Source of the DNA: Bartonella vinsonii subsp. arupensis OK-94-513 | Lineage (GTDB): Bacteria > Pseudomonadota > Alphaproteobacteria > Rhizobiales > Rhizobiaceae | Length of the DNA stretch: 64,000 nucleotides | Direction: 5' to 3' | Assembly: GCF_000278235.1 (NCBI RefSeq) | Contig: NZ_JH725037.1 | Coordinates: forward strand, 302,487-366,486 | Shown here: one piece after another, positions 21,801-30,810 of the stretch | Layout: each line of letters starts with the position of its first letter | How positions within the stretch are numbered: the first letter of the stretch is position 1 | Notes under the pieces: model-generated | Told to the model about the DNA's origin: nothing | Seen by the model: only the letters and a program-made list of their open reading frames with translations | Databases searched by the model: none | Position numbers and translations under genes: made by a program

Positions 21801-24455
21801 CTTCTTGCGTCAGCCCGTATTATTCTGCATGCGCAAAATGGATCTTTATCTGAACAACTCAAACATATGGAGAATATTGATTCTAATCTGGCAACACGCA
21901 ATAGCAATCAAAGCTTTCATAATAAATTCAACCACAGCAAATTTGACAAAAGAAAACAAGTTGCAACACCAACCGAACCCAATCTCTCTACTTCGATTGG
22001 TCTTATCGGCAAACGAAAAGTCTCATCTCTTCTCACGAATGGTAAAGATCTAAAATATTGGAATGGTTATGGTGGTTTTAACCACTCTCATCATTATGTC
22101 ATCCGTCTTCATGGACAGACAACTACACCACATCCGTGGATTAACGTCATTGCTAACCACAGCTTTGGCTTCCATGTCTCTGCTGAAGGTGCACTCTTTA
22201 CTTGGGCTAGTAATAGCCGCGATTATCAATTAACTCCTTGGGCAAATGATCCTGTTTCTAACCGCCCAGGAGAAGCGCTTTATCTTGTCGATCGCCTGTC
22301 TTTAAAACGTTTCTCACCCATTTCTGCCGTTGAATGTGATGAAAATGTTGTTTATGAGGCTTGCCATGGTTTTGGATTCTCCACATTTAAATCCACACAT
22401 TCAGAAATTGCTTTAGAACTTACTCATACACTCGATCAAGAAAAACCAGTTCGTTTTTCACGCCTCATCCTTAAAAATGAAGGAAAAAAATCACGCAGTT
22501 TACGTCTTTATAATTATGTTGAATGGGTTTTGGGCAATGTTCGCACAAAATATGCACCTTTTATACTTCCTTCTTATGATCACAAACGTGGTGCACATTT
22601 TATTCAAAATCCCTATCATATTGAAAAATATCAACAAGTGGCATTTTTATCAGCATCGCAAATGCCTACCAGCACCACCACCAATCGTAGTGAATTCATT
22701 GGTTCAACAGGAACTGTTACGCATCCACATGCTATCCGAAAAGCTGCTGCCCTTTCAAATATGATTGAAGCAGGAGGCGACCCTTGCTCGGCATTCGCCT
22801 ATGATATTGATCTATTACCAGGTCAAACAAAAGAAATAATCTTTTATCTTGGCAGTGCTGAAAACAGGCAAGAAGCTGAAAAATTATTAGATCAAGTGCG
22901 TACAAGTGATTTTGCATCCCTCTTAACACAGCAAAAACAACAATGGAGTGATTTTGTTTCTCCTTTCCAAGTAAAAACACCTGATCCTTCTTTTGATATT
23001 ATGGTCAATCATTGGCTTCCTTACCAGACCTATGTATGCCGTATGTTAGCGCGGGCGGCTTTTTATCAAGCGAGTGGTGCATTTGGCTTCCGTGATCAAT
23101 TGCAAGACAGTTTATCTTTATTATTGCTAAAACCACAACTCGCACGTACACAATTATTAAACGCCGCAGCACATCAATTTCCCGAAGGCGATGTGCAGCA
23201 TTGGTGGTTGCCTGACACCAATGCTGGTGTTCGTACATACATTTCTGATGATATCGTTTGGCTTGCCTATGGAACAGCTCTTTATGTCAATACGACTGGT
23301 GACTACGAATTTCTTGATACCCCCATCGCTTTCATTGAAGGCGCTTCTTTGAAGATTGGACAACACGATGCTTATTTTCAACCCTTACAATCCTCAAAAA
23401 CCGCAACACTTTATGAACATTGTGCTTTAGCTTTAGATCTTGCCATCAAACGCTGCGGGAAACATGGGCTTCCACTTATTCTAGGCGGTGATTGGAATGA
23501 TGGCATGAATTTAGTAGGCATTAGAGGAAAAGGGGAAAGCATATGGTTAGGTTGGTTTCTTGGCACTACATTACAAGCATTCATCACCATTGCCAAAAAC
23601 CGTGGTGACAACAGCCATATGCAAACATGGAGTGCATATCTTGAACGTTTAAAGAAGTCCCTAGAAAAAAATGGCTGGGATGGTGCTTGGTATCGACGTG
23701 GTTATTTTGATGATGGAACCCCTCTTGGTTCCAAAATAAATGATGAATGCAAAATTGATACGATTGCTCAATCTTGGGCTGTCATTTCTCAAATGGCGTC
23801 ACTTAAGCGCCAAAAACAAGCAATGGCATCAATGCTTGAGCATCTATGTGATGAAAAAGGTGGTCTTATACGCCTTTTCTGGCCACCTTTTGATAAAAGT
23901 ACTCTCGAACCTGGTTATATAAAAGGTTATCCACCAGGAATTCGAGAAAATGGTGGTCAATACACGCATGGTGCCATTTGGAGCATCTTAGCACTTGCAC
24001 AAATGGGGGAAGGCGATAAAGCTTATGGTTTATTTTCTATGATAAACCCTATTAACCACGGGAAAAATCCTGAAATTTATCGTGTTGAACCTTATGTCAT
24101 GGCCGCAGATATTTACGCCGTTGAACCACATAAAGGACAAGGTGGTTGGACGTGGTATACAGGCTCAGCAGGCTGGTTTTATCATGCCGCGATACAAGCC
24201 ATACTTGGTATTAAACGTCAAGATAATCAATTGTTTTTACATCCAAATTTTCCCTCATTCTGGCCTGAATATGAAACAAAAATGAAATTTCATGATGCTG
24301 TTTATAGCATTAAAGTAAAATGGGGCTCTGAAAATAAACTTAGTGTTGATGGTAAAAATTATGCCAAGCTTCATGCAGGAATACAATTACAAAAAACTGG
24401 AAAACACGAAATTATACGTACCATTAAATTGTTAAAGCTTAACAACAGAAAATAA
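15843..24455 (+). CDS. Cyclic beta-1,2-glucan synthase (NdvB/ChvB/Cgs type)
   Basis: This is a 2870-residue inner-membrane enzyme, about the family's usual length. It builds cyclic beta-1,2-glucan from UDP-glucose for the periplasm, which supports osmoadaptation and host interaction in Brucella and Agrobacterium. In order: an N-terminal cytoplasmic region; a membrane segment pair from about residue 410; the GT84 glycosyltransferase domain with a DSDTR motif near 626 and HHRWIRGDWQ near 773; further membrane segments near 815-1000; then a large region ending in a GH94 phosphorylase-like domain with GGDWNDGMN near 2548. In Brucella that domain controls glucan chain length. No frameshift is seen over 8.6 kb. 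No exporter gene (ndvA/chvA) is in the window. Confidence 0.95.
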   Translation: MALTNSFMKCFCSQHTEIHSLTQTNFPLRSTYKSQDQLYKLGHDIASQKEILLPEYKGENNFHRRLNENAKLILRAFQTSDIAAWNDETITPAAQWLIDNHYTIDKTIQQLRRNLSKSFIKQLPVYKQKESIPRIFALAWLYIAHTDSGFSKKTLTAMINGFQEICALKIGELWALPSVIQMLLIENVCRLSLRIEQTRSMRHLAHKVADEISLADNETKLHTLFTRYKPFTVDPTFSTHLFYRLRGTSVDSTTALTWLEKQLQSRGSNLEIVTADEHTRQAADGVTMGNIIRTLKAIDDVDWTVWFETVSSVDSILRENSDFSEIDPHSRNIYRQVIEKIARLSPLSELEVARKAVEMAHSSSKESSDRNHSSVGWYLVDDGRYTFEKVCGYIPPLFIKWTRAFFGSKIRAIAIPVSVLTFTFLLAIYFLLQTSSTAPWMSILFATLALFPAMDAAFALFNTVVSWFVPSKQLIGYEYKTGIPKHARTMVVVPTLITSHNYIDEQVRNLEVHYLSNPKGAIHFALVTDWSDASSEETQADLDLLHYAQKSIDELNRRYHRDDIPLFFLLHRRRLYNTSEKCWMGWERKRGKLHELNLLLRGHKNTSFYPPNPHLPMDCRFVMTLDSDTRLTPESVTKLVGKLNHPLNHPTFDVHNKKVIKGYSILQPRITPSLTTGKATSILQRIFSTNRGIDPYVFAVSDTYQDLLGEGTFIGKGLYNIDAFQQALDGKIKENTVLSHDLLEGGYARTALISTVEVIEDYPTAYNIDVMRHHRWIRGDWQLLPYLFPPHKISSTTRWKMQDNLRRSLTPLMWLIAAITGWSLLPLKSAIIWQIFLLLSLFVSPILDILQTLIPSNIGHFLHDHSLQGYLQLILNKITLTGANIFLKITFLAHSAYFMTDAIIRSLYRMTISKQHLLEWKTSDATKSIPNSLRFYILTMWPATMIGILAIALPLFSDNFASFIALPFGFAWFFSPLIAWIVSQPSTFQDTLDISSEDKKALRNIARRTWLYYATFVNAENNHLPPDNFQEAPKPLIAQRTSPTNIGIYLLSTIAARDFGWISFEETLTRVECTLNSLAKMEKFRGHLYNWYATDTLTPLLPAYVSTVDSGNLAGHLVTLSSALSEWAKASPVFLQSDRAGLFDVNDILEETVKEIPDNHPILRPLRQKIEERIAHFHHSLSAFVEKSETTTFHITNLLLQAREIAHLISEIDQKIPTEESAHARSWAQCLVETCKIHHCDAIGDYNIEKIRQKLSTLSANARQIAFNMEFDFLEQPERQLLSIGYRVQENKLDESCYDLLASEARLSSLFAIAKGDIKFKHWFHLGRLLIPIGWKGALLSWSGSMFEYLMPSLIMHEPLGSILDQTNRLIIRQQIQYGHEQRLPWGISESAFNARDHLMNYQYASFGDPILGLKRGLSRNAVIAPYASLLAAQYMPSHAVKNLKRLRDLGALGQYGYYDSVDFTPSRVPIGEKYAVVRNYYAHHHGMSILAVNNVIFEGRMRNRFHRDPVIEATHLLLQERAPHQIPIIHTKIANPMHNGSRGFDHAPERIITNPLLKPRATLLLSNGSYSTMLTANGTGYSRWHDYAITRFIPDATEDQQGILFFLRDTQNGRWWSVTSEPTRVVEEEAVSIFTDEKADYMKMVDGIKSTLECIVTSENDGEGRRLKLINTTNKNRFIEVTSYGELALATMDTDCAHPVFSHMFIETEITEEGRTIFAKRRKRSPSDSEIHITHFVTDITESIQETEAETNRSLFIGRGRSIHRPAAFDQNARFSNSQGCVLDPIISLRCRVKIPAHEKAELIFWTFAAHSKETLHNHIKHYRQPNMFQREFSMAWTRSQVSLYQNNIHPREAMTYQKYATPLIYPERTWRLPPEILVKTLGKQSDLWPMSISGDFPICLLRLDNEMDITVLRELLKAHEYWHIRGLIVDLVILNEQAFSYIQDTQHAIEWVCESYRHHSIETNKRQHIFTLRRDQMNEQSFKTLLASARIILHAQNGSLSEQLKHMENIDSNLATRNSNQSFHNKFNHSKFDKRKQVATPTEPNLSTSIGLIGKRKVSSLLTNGKDLKYWNGYGGFNHSHHYVIRLHGQTTTPHPWINVIANHSFGFHVSAEGALFTWASNSRDYQLTPWANDPVSNRPGEALYLVDRLSLKRFSPISAVECDENVVYEACHGFGFSTFKSTHSEIALELTHTLDQEKPVRFSRLILKNEGKKSRSLRLYNYVEWVLGNVRTKYAPFILPSYDHKRGAHFIQNPYHIEKYQQVAFLSASQMPTSTTTNRSEFIGSTGTVTHPHAIRKAAALSNMIEAGGDPCSAFAYDIDLLPGQTKEIIFYLGSAENRQEAEKLLDQVRTSDFASLLTQQKQQWSDFVSPFQVKTPDPSFDIMVNHWLPYQTYVCRMLARAAFYQASGAFGFRDQLQDSLSLLLLKPQLARTQLLNAAAHQFPEGDVQHWWLPDTNAGVRTYISDDIVWLAYGTALYVNTTGDYEFLDTPIAFIEGASLKIGQHDAYFQPLQSSKTATLYEHCALALDLAIKRCGKHGLPLILGGDWNDGMNLVGIRGKGESIWLGWFLGTTLQAFITIAKNRGDNSHMQTWSAYLERLKKSLEKNGWDGAWYRRGYFDDGTPLGSKINDECKIDTIAQSWAVISQMASLKRQKQAMASMLEHLCDEKGGLIRLFWPPFDKSTLEPGYIKGYPPGIRENGGQYTHGAIWSILALAQMGEGDKAYGLFSMINPINHGKNPEIYRVEPYVMAADIYAVEPHKGQGGWTWYTGSAGWFYHAAIQAILGIKRQDNQLFLHPNFPSFWPEYETKMKFHDAVYSIKVKWGSENKLSVDGKNYAKLHAGIQLQKTGKHEIIRTIKLLKLNNRK

Positions 24456-24568
24456 AAGTTTTTTATTCTTGCCCAAAATATTAGAGTTGTTATATTTCTT
24501 GGCGTCCTTATATTGATTATGTTGGTGCACAGTAATTTTGCATTCACAAAACTGAAAGAAAAAGGGTT

Positions 24569-25873
24569 ATGAATCACCCAGATATTGCGAGACGTGTTTA
24601 TAACCATACTTGGAAACTCGATCCCATTATTCGTTCACTTCTGGATACGGATTTTTATAAACTTCTTATGGTACAGATGATTTGGGGGCTTTATCCTAAT
24701 GTAAATGTTACGTTCTCCCTCATAAACCGTACCAAGACAATTCGACTTGCCGATGATATTGATGAGGGCGAATTGCGCGCCCAACTTGATCATGCTCTTA
24801 GTTTACGTTTTACGAAAAAAGAAATGATCTGGCTTGCTGGTAATACATTTTATGGACGCAAACAAATTTTCGCACCAGATTTTCTTCATTGGCTAGAGAA
24901 TTTTCAACTCCCAGAATATGAACTAACTCGTAAAGATGGTCAATATACCCTCCATTTTCACGGTCCGTGGTCCCATAGCTCCATGTGGGAAATCCCTGCT
25001 CTTGCTATTATCAGTGAATTACGATCACGTGCTGCTATGAAAAATTTGGATCGTTTTGCTTTGGATGTGCTTTACGCACGTGCTAAAGCAAAAATGTGGA
25101 GTAAAGTTGAACGTCTCAAAAAATTGCCTGATATTAAAATATCCGACTTTGGAACAAGACGCCGTCATTCTTTTTTATGGCAACGCTGGTGTGTTGAAGC
25201 ATTAAAAGAAGGCATTGGCAATTCTTTTACTGGAACTTCTAATATCCTTCTGGCCATGGATACAGATTTAGAAGCTCTTGGTACCAATGCACATGAATTG
25301 CCCATGGTTATTGCTGCTCTTGCCAATAATGATAACGAGTTGCGTCAAGCACCTTATAAAGTTCTGCAAGATTGGAACCGTTATTATGGTGGAAATCTTC
25401 TCATTGTTTTGCCTGATACCTTTGGTACAGAAGCGTTTTTACGCAATGCACCAGATTGGGTAGCTGATTGGACAGGTTTCAGACCTGACAGTGCTCCCCC
25501 CATTGAGGGAGGCGAACGCATTATCCAATGGTGGAAAGAAAAAGGAAAAGATCCACACGAAAAATTATTAATTTTCTCTGATGCACTTGATGTCAATACA
25601 ATTGAAAAAACCTACCATCATTTCCATGGGAAAGTTCGTATGAGTTTCGGATGGGGAACAGACCTTACTAATGATTTTGTAGGCTGTGCACCCCAAGAAA
25701 TTGCCAACTTTGATGCTCTTTCCCTTGTTTGTAAAGTTACGCATGCAAATGGCCACCCAGCCGTAAAACTTTCAGATAATCCTGAAAAAACTATCGGTAA
25801 TCCGCAAGAAATACAACGTTATCTCAATTTTTTTGGTAATGAAAACCGTATTGCTAGGCCCGTAAAGACTTAA
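24569..25873 (+). CDS. pncB: Nicotinate phosphoribosyltransferase
   Basis: The protein has 434 residues, full length. It converts nicotinate and PRPP to nicotinate mononucleotide in NAD salvage, with coupled ATP hydrolysis. Motifs are [15 protein letters not shown] (25-39), FGTRRRHS (194-201; the His is autophosphorylated in the family) and GTSNILLA (~219-226). [10 protein letters not shown] run follows near the C-terminus. The gene starts at ATG 24569 after an A/G-rich AAAGGG leader and lies 113 bp after the glucan synthase. No terminator was seen between them, so read-through is possible. Confidence 0.95.
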   Translation: MNHPDIARRVYNHTWKLDPIIRSLLDTDFYKLLMVQMIWGLYPNVNVTFSLINRTKTIRLADDIDEGELRAQLDHALSLRFTKKEMIWLAGNTFYGRKQIFAPDFLHWLENFQLPEYELTRKDGQYTLHFHGPWSHSSMWEIPALAIISELRSRAAMKNLDRFALDVLYARAKAKMWSKVERLKKLPDIKISDFGTRRRHSFLWQRWCVEALKEGIGNSFTGTSNILLAMDTDLEALGTNAHELPMVIAALANNDNELRQAPYKVLQDWNRYYGGNLLIVLPDTFGTEAFLRNAPDWVADWTGFRPDSAPPIEGGERIIQWWKEKGKDPHEKLLIFSDALDVNTIEKTYHHFHGKVRMSFGWGTDLTNDFVGCAPQEIANFDALSLVCKVTHANGHPAVKLSDNPEKTIGNPQEIQRYLNFFGNENRIARPVKT

Positions 25874-26211
25874 TCACAAACTCATTTATATAAAATGAAA
25901 GACAAGCGGCTGCAAAATCAGTTACCGACGGATTAAGAGGATGTTGTTTCCTTGAAATTAATAAAAAAGTATATCTTCCTATGAATGTCATCCACCCTTG
26001 CTTATTAAAGTGGCTTTATAAACATTTGGATTAATGTGTCCATATACTATTTTCTCCACTCATAAAATTATTTTCATAAAACATTCTAAAAAAGCTTATT
26101 ATCTTATCTCTTCTTGATATGGAGACGTTACTTTTAAATTTTGAGGAAAAAATCTTCATCAAGGGCTCTTAGAAACTCGTCCAAAATAAGCTCCTAAAGC
26201 CTTTTTACTCA
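25874..26211. other. Intergenic stretch between convergent pncB and the DUF454 gene
   Basis: About 338 bp of AT-rich sequence separate convergent genes. I see no ORF, tRNA or strong hairpin. It probably holds weak or Rho-dependent termination signals. Confidence 0.4.
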
Positions 26212-26598
26212 TTATGAAGATGGACGTGTCACAATATAAACAGCGATAAACATTAAAATAGCAGCCACGAACAAAGCAAGCCACAAAACAGGGCGTGCTA
26301 TTACTAAAAAAGATAAAAAACCACCCGCCATACTTACCACCGCAATAACTTTAACAAATTTGGAAATAGCTCCCTTTTCTTCCCATTGCTTAATAGGCGG
26401 ACCAAAAACACGGTGATTATTCAACCAACAATGAAAACGTGGGGATGAACGAGCAAAACACCATGAAGCAACTAATAAAAAAGGCACTGTTGGCATAATT
26501 GGTAACACTATACCAATAACACCTAGTACAATCATAACCCATCCCACTATAGAAGTAAAAATACGCAAAGGGTGCGATATCTTAAAATCTTTTTTCAT
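26212..26598 (-). CDS. YbaN/DUF454 family inner-membrane protein
   Basis: The protein has 128 residues with three to four membrane segments (about 11-34, 36-50, 82-100 and 104-124). The family pattern is clear: GVIGIVLPIMPTVPF near residues 26-40, then SWCFARSSPRFHCWL near 45-59. Function of the family is unknown. The gene stands alone on the minus strand between two untranslated stretches. The start at ATG 26598 fits the family N-terminus. Confidence 0.88.
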   Translation of the reverse strand: MKKDFKISHPLRIFTSIVGWVMIVLGVIGIVLPIMPTVPFLLVASWCFARSSPRFHCWLNNHRVFGPPIKQWEEKGAISKFVKVIAVVSMAGGFLSFLVIARPVLWLALFVAAILMFIAVYIVTRPSS

Positions 26599-27010
26599 CT
26601 TTTAGCACTATTTTCCTCTATGAAAGACTCTTGTATATCTTTTCTTGTTTTTCATGTGCTTTAGTGCACAACGGCTATAGCCTTTATTCGCCATACACCT
26701 TTATTCATAAACATATTTTCTGTGATATCCTCTTTTAAAGCACAAAATAGCCTACGCAATATGATTGTTCCTTTCAAATTTTTCAAGAAATCAAAAGAAA
26801 TTTTCAGAAAAGCTAAAAATAAAAAGGCTGCAGAATAAATCAATGCAGCCTTTTAATTACAAATGCAGCACTTTGGGGGGGAGAATATATACTGCACTCA
26901 TCTGCTAGACATTAGGAGGAAAATGACCTAGCACCTCGGCTTCTAGTTAAAACAGGCATGAGAGACAACATATAAAAATGCATGACTGCTATGCACACAT
27001 TTTATCTCCC
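26599..27010. other. Intergenic stretch downstream of sitD
   Basis: About 412 bp with no convincing gene; a 60-codon minus-strand frame at 26661-26843 overlaps a terminator and is not called. It contains the terminator at 26814-26854 and a run of seven G at 26875-26881. Confidence 0.5.
26814..26854 (-). terminator. Rho-independent terminator downstream of sitD
   Basis: Perfect 11-bp arms AAAAGGCTGCA (26822-26832) and TGCAGCCTTTT (26844-26854) are followed on the minus strand by TTTTTATTTTTAG. It lies about 155 bp past the sitD stop and most likely ends the sit operon transcript. Confidence 0.8.
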
Positions 27011-27916
27011 TTAAATTTCCTGAATCGTACTTCGACGAAAGAAAAGTGACATAAAAATAGCGATAAAAATAAGTGTTAAAATTAACACAATTGTAGAAGC
27101 AGAATCAGAGCCGATAAATAAGCTTAGATAAATTCCTAAAAAACCAGAAAATGCTGCGACAAGTATAGCAATCACCAACATCAAAGAAAATCGCTTTGTG
27201 ATAAGATAAGCAATTGCTCCTGGTGCTATCAATAAAGAAATAACAAGAACAATACCAACAGCTTTCAAAGCGGCAACAATGGTGAGAGAAATCATCGTTA
27301 AAAGAGTATAATGGAGTACCGATATCCGCAATCCCATTGCACGACCTTGGACTGAATCAAAGATATATAGCATAAAATCGCGCCATTTTGCTCCTAGAAT
27401 AAAGGTGACAATAGTAGAAATTATCGCTGTCTGTGTAATATCAAGCCAGTTAACACCCAAGAGATTCCCAAATAGAATATGATTCAAATCTAAGCTACTA
27501 TAAATAGCCGTTGCTAAGACAAGCCCCAAACCAAACATCGATGAAAAAACAACACCCATCACCGTATCCTGTTTAATACGGCTATTGCTCCCTAAAAAAC
27601 CTGTCAGGATAGAGCAAACCATCCCCGCAACAAAAGCACCGCACGTAATCAAAGTCATTGTAACATTCTCTGGACGTACATGCTGAAACCAAGCAAACGG
27701 CAAAGAAGATAAAAATGCCATCACCCACGGCGTTGTCATATAACCAATCACAACACCTGGAAAAACAGCATGAGAAATTGCATCTCCTAAAAGGGCCCAC
27801 CCTTTTAAAATAAGAAAACAAGAAAGCATCGCCATTGGAACAGAAAGAATCATGACAATAATCATGCCCTTAAGCATAAAAGAAAACTGAAAAGGAAGTA
27901 GTAATTGATCAATCAT
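27011..27916 (-). CDS. sitD: Mn/Fe ABC transporter permease (SitD-like)
   Basis: The protein has 301 residues and is a membrane-embedded ABC-3 family permease with about eight to nine hydrophobic segments. The family ALLGDAISHAVFPG motif lies near residues 36-49. It forms the metal channel together with SitC. It is last in the sitABCD operon, 7 bp after sitC. Assignment as SitD rather than a zinc permease (ZnuB) rests on the pairing of two different permeases and on the binding protein's ligand set. Confidence 0.9.
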   Translation of the reverse strand: MIDQLLLPFQFSFMLKGMIIVMILSVPMAMLSCFLILKGWALLGDAISHAVFPGVVIGYMTTPWVMAFLSSLPFAWFQHVRPENVTMTLITCGAFVAGMVCSILTGFLGSNSRIKQDTVMGVVFSSMFGLGLVLATAIYSSLDLNHILFGNLLGVNWLDITQTAIISTIVTFILGAKWRDFMLYIFDSVQGRAMGLRISVLHYTLLTMISLTIVAALKAVGIVLVISLLIAPGAIAYLITKRFSLMLVIAILVAAFSGFLGIYLSLFIGSDSASTIVLILTLIFIAIFMSLFFRRSTIQEI

Positions 27917-27923
27917 GATAACA

Positions 27924-28778
27924 TCACACCTTTTTTGCCGCTTTTATACGTAAGCGCGCAGCAACATACCCATGTTTAGGAGCAAAAATAAAAGCCATCA
28001 TAAACAGAAATGCTTGAAACAGAACAACAACGCCACCTGTTTGTGCATTCAAAAAATAACTCACATAAACACCCAATATGCTTGTGATTGTCCCAATTAG
28101 CACTGCAATAATCAAAATGTTCACAAACCGATCACTTAAGAGATAAGCTGTTGCCCCTGGCGTTACAACAAGACAAATAACCAAGAAAGCTCCAACTGTT
28201 TGCATAGCAGCAACGGTACAAGCAGCAAGGAGTGTGAAAAAGAGAATCTTTAAAAACTTTACGTTTAATCCAATGGCACGTGCATGTGTTTCATCAAATA
28301 AAGAAACGAGGAGATCTTTCCATTTAAAAAGCAATATAAACAAAGAAAAAAAACCAATAAAAGCCAATTGTATAATATCTGATGAACTGACTGCTAAAAT
28401 ATTTCCCAAGACAATTGTATCAATATTAACCGCCATTGGTTTTAATGATTTGAGAAATAACCCAAAAGCAAAAAAGGAAGAAAAAATGAGACCAATAATG
28501 GTATCTTCTTTCAGCTTTGTGCGGTGATTAAAAAAGAGCATAGCTGCAGCCGCAAGCCCACCAGAAAAAAAAGCTCCAAGCGAAAAAGGTAACCCTAAAA
28601 GATAAGCTCCTGCTACACCAGGAACAATCGAGTGGGAAAGCGCATCACCAATTAACGACCAACCTTTTAACATCAAAAAAGCAGACAGAAAGGCGCAAAC
28701 ACACCCAACTAACCCCGAAACCCACATCGCATTAACCATATATTGGTAGCTCAGTGGTTCAAGCAACCAAGAAATCAT
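27924..28778 (-). CDS. sitC: Mn/Fe ABC transporter permease (SitC-like)
   Basis: The protein has 284 residues and is the second ABC-3 family permease of the operon. [21 protein letters not shown] run near 41-60 matches the coupling region seen in SitD. About eight membrane segments are present. Its ATG overlaps the sitB stop by 4 bp, so translation is coupled. It is expected to pair with SitD in the inner membrane and with SitB on the cytoplasmic side. Confidence 0.9.
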   Translation of the reverse strand: MISWLLEPLSYQYMVNAMWVSGLVGCVCAFLSAFLMLKGWSLIGDALSHSIVPGVAGAYLLGLPFSLGAFFSGGLAAAAMLFFNHRTKLKEDTIIGLIFSSFFAFGLFLKSLKPMAVNIDTIVLGNILAVSSSDIIQLAFIGFFSLFILLFKWKDLLVSLFDETHARAIGLNVKFLKILFFTLLAACTVAAMQTVGAFLVICLVVTPGATAYLLSDRFVNILIIAVLIGTITSILGVYVSYFLNAQTGGVVVLFQAFLFMMAFIFAPKHGYVAARLRIKAAKKV

Positions 28779-29602
28779 GCAACATGCTCCATATTTTGCG
28801 TATTCTCAGGAAAAAGAGGTTTACTTCCTGCAAAGACATCATTTTTTTTTGTGCTTTGAAGATCAAAAATATGATGGTGTAAAGCACCACCAAAAGTTTT
28901 CTCAAGATTTTCTTTTGTAAAGACGGTTTCAGTGAGCCCTGAAGCCAAAACTGTTCCCTTTATTAAAATCGTGTGATCACAAAATTCACGAACAGAGCCC
29001 AAATTGTGGGTAGAAACTAATATCACAGCCCCTTCTTTACGTAGGTCTTGTAATAAAGCAATAATTTTATCTTCTGTTGTGACATCAACACCTGTAAATG
29101 GCTCATCTAATAAAATAGCTTTTGCCTGCTGTGCAAGAGCACGTGCTAGAAAAACACGCTTTTTCTGACCACCAGAAAGTTCGCCAATTTGACGCTTAGC
29201 AAATGCCAACATATCGACGCGCTCTAATGCAACACGGACAGCTTCATAATCTCGCGCCCGTGCATAACGAAAGAAATTCATGTGACCATATCGTCCCATC
29301 AAAACAACATCTTCAACGAGAACAGGAAAATTCCAATCAACATCCTCACTTTGGGGAACATAAGCAATAAGATTTTTCTTCAAAGCCATATCAACAGGCA
29401 AACCAAACATGCGAATTTTTCCTTTTGATGGCCGCACAAAACCCATAATCGCTTTAAATAATGTTGACTTACCTGATCCATTAACGCCAACCAATGCCGT
29501 AATGGAGCCTGTTGGGCTTTCAAAATTTACTTCGCGCAAAGCTGTGTGTCCATTACGATAAGTTACTGTTACCCCTTGAGCAAATATTCCACATCCTGTC
29601 AT
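28775..29602 (-). CDS. sitB: Mn/Fe ABC transporter ATP-binding protein (SitB-like)
   Basis: The protein has 275 residues and is the ATPase of the importer. Walker [10 protein letters not shown] is at 39-47, the ABC signature LSGGQ at 142-146, and Walker B LLDEP at 164-168; a switch His follows in STHN. It powers metal uptake through the SitC/SitD channel. It overlaps sitA by 4 bp upstream and sitC by 4 bp downstream, a tight operon. The last ~30 residues after the ATPase core are polar and variable. Confidence 0.93.
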   Translation of the reverse strand: MTGCGIFAQGVTVTYRNGHTALREVNFESPTGSITALVGVNGSGKSTLFKAIMGFVRPSKGKIRMFGLPVDMALKKNLIAYVPQSEDVDWNFPVLVEDVVLMGRYGHMNFFRYARARDYEAVRVALERVDMLAFAKRQIGELSGGQKKRVFLARALAQQAKAILLDEPFTGVDVTTEDKIIALLQDLRKEGAVILVSTHNLGSVREFCDHTILIKGTVLASGLTETVFTKENLEKTFGGALHHHIFDLQSTKKNDVFAGSKPLFPENTQNMEHVA

Positions 29603-30507
29603 TGGCCTTTTACTCCATCTAATAAGGCATTGCTAATCCGTCCACTTGTGACACGTAATAAATCAATATAGGTTGGGACCTCACCATTTTTCTCACTCAA
29701 AGAATCCACATAAAGGACACCACCGTATTTTGCCCCTGTCTCTCTCGCAACCTGTTTAGCAGGAGCAGGAGAAATCGTGCTTTCAGAAAAAACTGCATGG
29801 ATATTGTATTTGCGAACCATATCAATAACATGCTTAACTTGCTGTGGTGTTCCTTGCTGATCAGCATTAATTGGCCATAAATAAAGTTCTTTCAGATCAA
29901 AATCACGGGCTAAATAGCTAAATGCACCTTCGCTCGTTACAAGCCAACGCTTGTCCTGCGGGACTGCTTCCAATTCAGTTCGAATTGGATCAATTGTTGC
30001 ACGAATCTTCTGCTTATAAATTTCGGCATTTTCTTTATAAAGAGCAGCATGCTCAGGATCGTATTTCACGAAAGCATCACGAATATTATCAACGTAAATC
30101 AAAGCTGAGGTTGGCGACATCCATGCATGAGGATTAGGCTTGCCACTGAAAGGCCCTTCACCAATTTTAATCGGCACAACACCTTCCGAAACAACAACAC
30201 TTGGAACATCTTTAATATTTTGAAAAAACTTTTCAAACCAAAGCTCCAACTCCAAGCCATTCCACAATATAAGATTGGCTCCTTGCGCACGCATAAGATC
30301 GCGAGGTGTAGGCTGATATTCATGAATTTCAGCACCTGGTTTTGTGATTGATTCAACATCAGCAGCATCACCTGCAACATTTCGTGCCATATCAGCAATA
30401 ATGGTGAATGTCGTAACAGCTTTAAATTTACTACCACACAAAGCTAAATTTGGTGTAAAAAAAACAATACTCCCCAAAATCACTGTACAAAATGTCCTTA
30501 CATTCAT
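29599..30507 (-). CDS. sitA: Periplasmic Mn/Fe-binding protein (SitA-like)
   Basis: The protein has 302 residues, with an N-terminal signal peptide (hydrophobic ~8-24, cleavage probably near residue 24-26). It belongs to the cluster 9 (ZnuA/SitA/PsaA) metal-binding family. The four expected ligands are His62 (in IHEYQPTP), His127 (in NPHAWMSP), Glu193 (in TSEGAF) and Asp268 (in LYVDSL). Glu as third ligand is the Mn/Fe pattern; zinc members use His there and carry a His-rich loop, absent here. It is first in sitABCD and 34 bp downstream of a Fur/Mur-like box. In Bartonella and relatives, Mn/Fe uptake supports growth in host blood. Confidence 0.93.
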   Translation of the reverse strand: MNVRTFCTVILGSIVFFTPNLALCGSKFKAVTTFTIIADMARNVAGDAADVESITKPGAEIHEYQPTPRDLMRAQGANLILWNGLELELWFEKFFQNIKDVPSVVVSEGVVPIKIGEGPFSGKPNPHAWMSPTSALIYVDNIRDAFVKYDPEHAALYKENAEIYKQKIRATIDPIRTELEAVPQDKRWLVTSEGAFSYLARDFDLKELYLWPINADQQGTPQQVKHVIDMVRKYNIHAVFSESTISPAPAKQVARETGAKYGGVLYVDSLSEKNGEVPTYIDLLRVTSGRISNALLDGVKGQ

Positions 30508-30541
30508 TGGTCTTCTCTTTCGTGCATAGTCTTTATTTATT

Positions 30542-30560
30542 GCTAATGATTTGCATTATC
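30542..30560. promoter_or_regulatory. Fur/Mur-type operator upstream of sitABCD
   Basis: The 19-mer GCTAATGATTTGCATTATC matches the classic Fur box at 15 of 19 positions by my own alignment. It lies 35 bp upstream of the sitA ATG. In rhizobia, sit operons are repressed by the Fur homolog Mur in response to Mn, so Mur-type control is the likeliest reading. The rest of this 303-bp gap to pheT holds only the pheT terminator and AT-rich DNA. Confidence 0.65.
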
Positions 30561-30744
30561 ATTTATCAATAACAGTTATTTTTTACATTTGCAATCACAT
30601 TTGCTATCAAGGATTCTGACCCAAAATAACTTTTTAGGATATTTGAAACATCCCTTCTCTCCTTTAAAAAGATTAATGATTTAAAGAGAAGCTTTTGGTA
30701 TGAAAAATTTGTCATTCAAAGAGCTCTAAAGATCTGAAATATGC

Positions 30745-30775
30745 AAAAAATAAAGGAGCACTCATAAAGTGCTCC
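30745..30775 (-). terminator. Rho-independent terminator of pheST
   Basis: Perfect 8-bp arms GGAGCACT (30755-30762) and AGTGCTCC (30768-30775) enclose a 5-base loop. On the minus strand it is followed by TTTATTTTTT. It lies 36 bp after the pheT stop. Confidence 0.88.
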
Positions 30776-30810
30776 TACTTTTAAAATAAGCCAATAAAAA
30801 AGAAATAGAC

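Noticed and set aside
26661-26843. 60-codon minus-strand frame
   Set aside because: No ribosome-binding site or family match, and its 5' end lies inside the sit terminator.
26875-26881. Run of seven G as a phase-variation tract
   Set aside because: No gene or promoter is placed so that a length change would matter.
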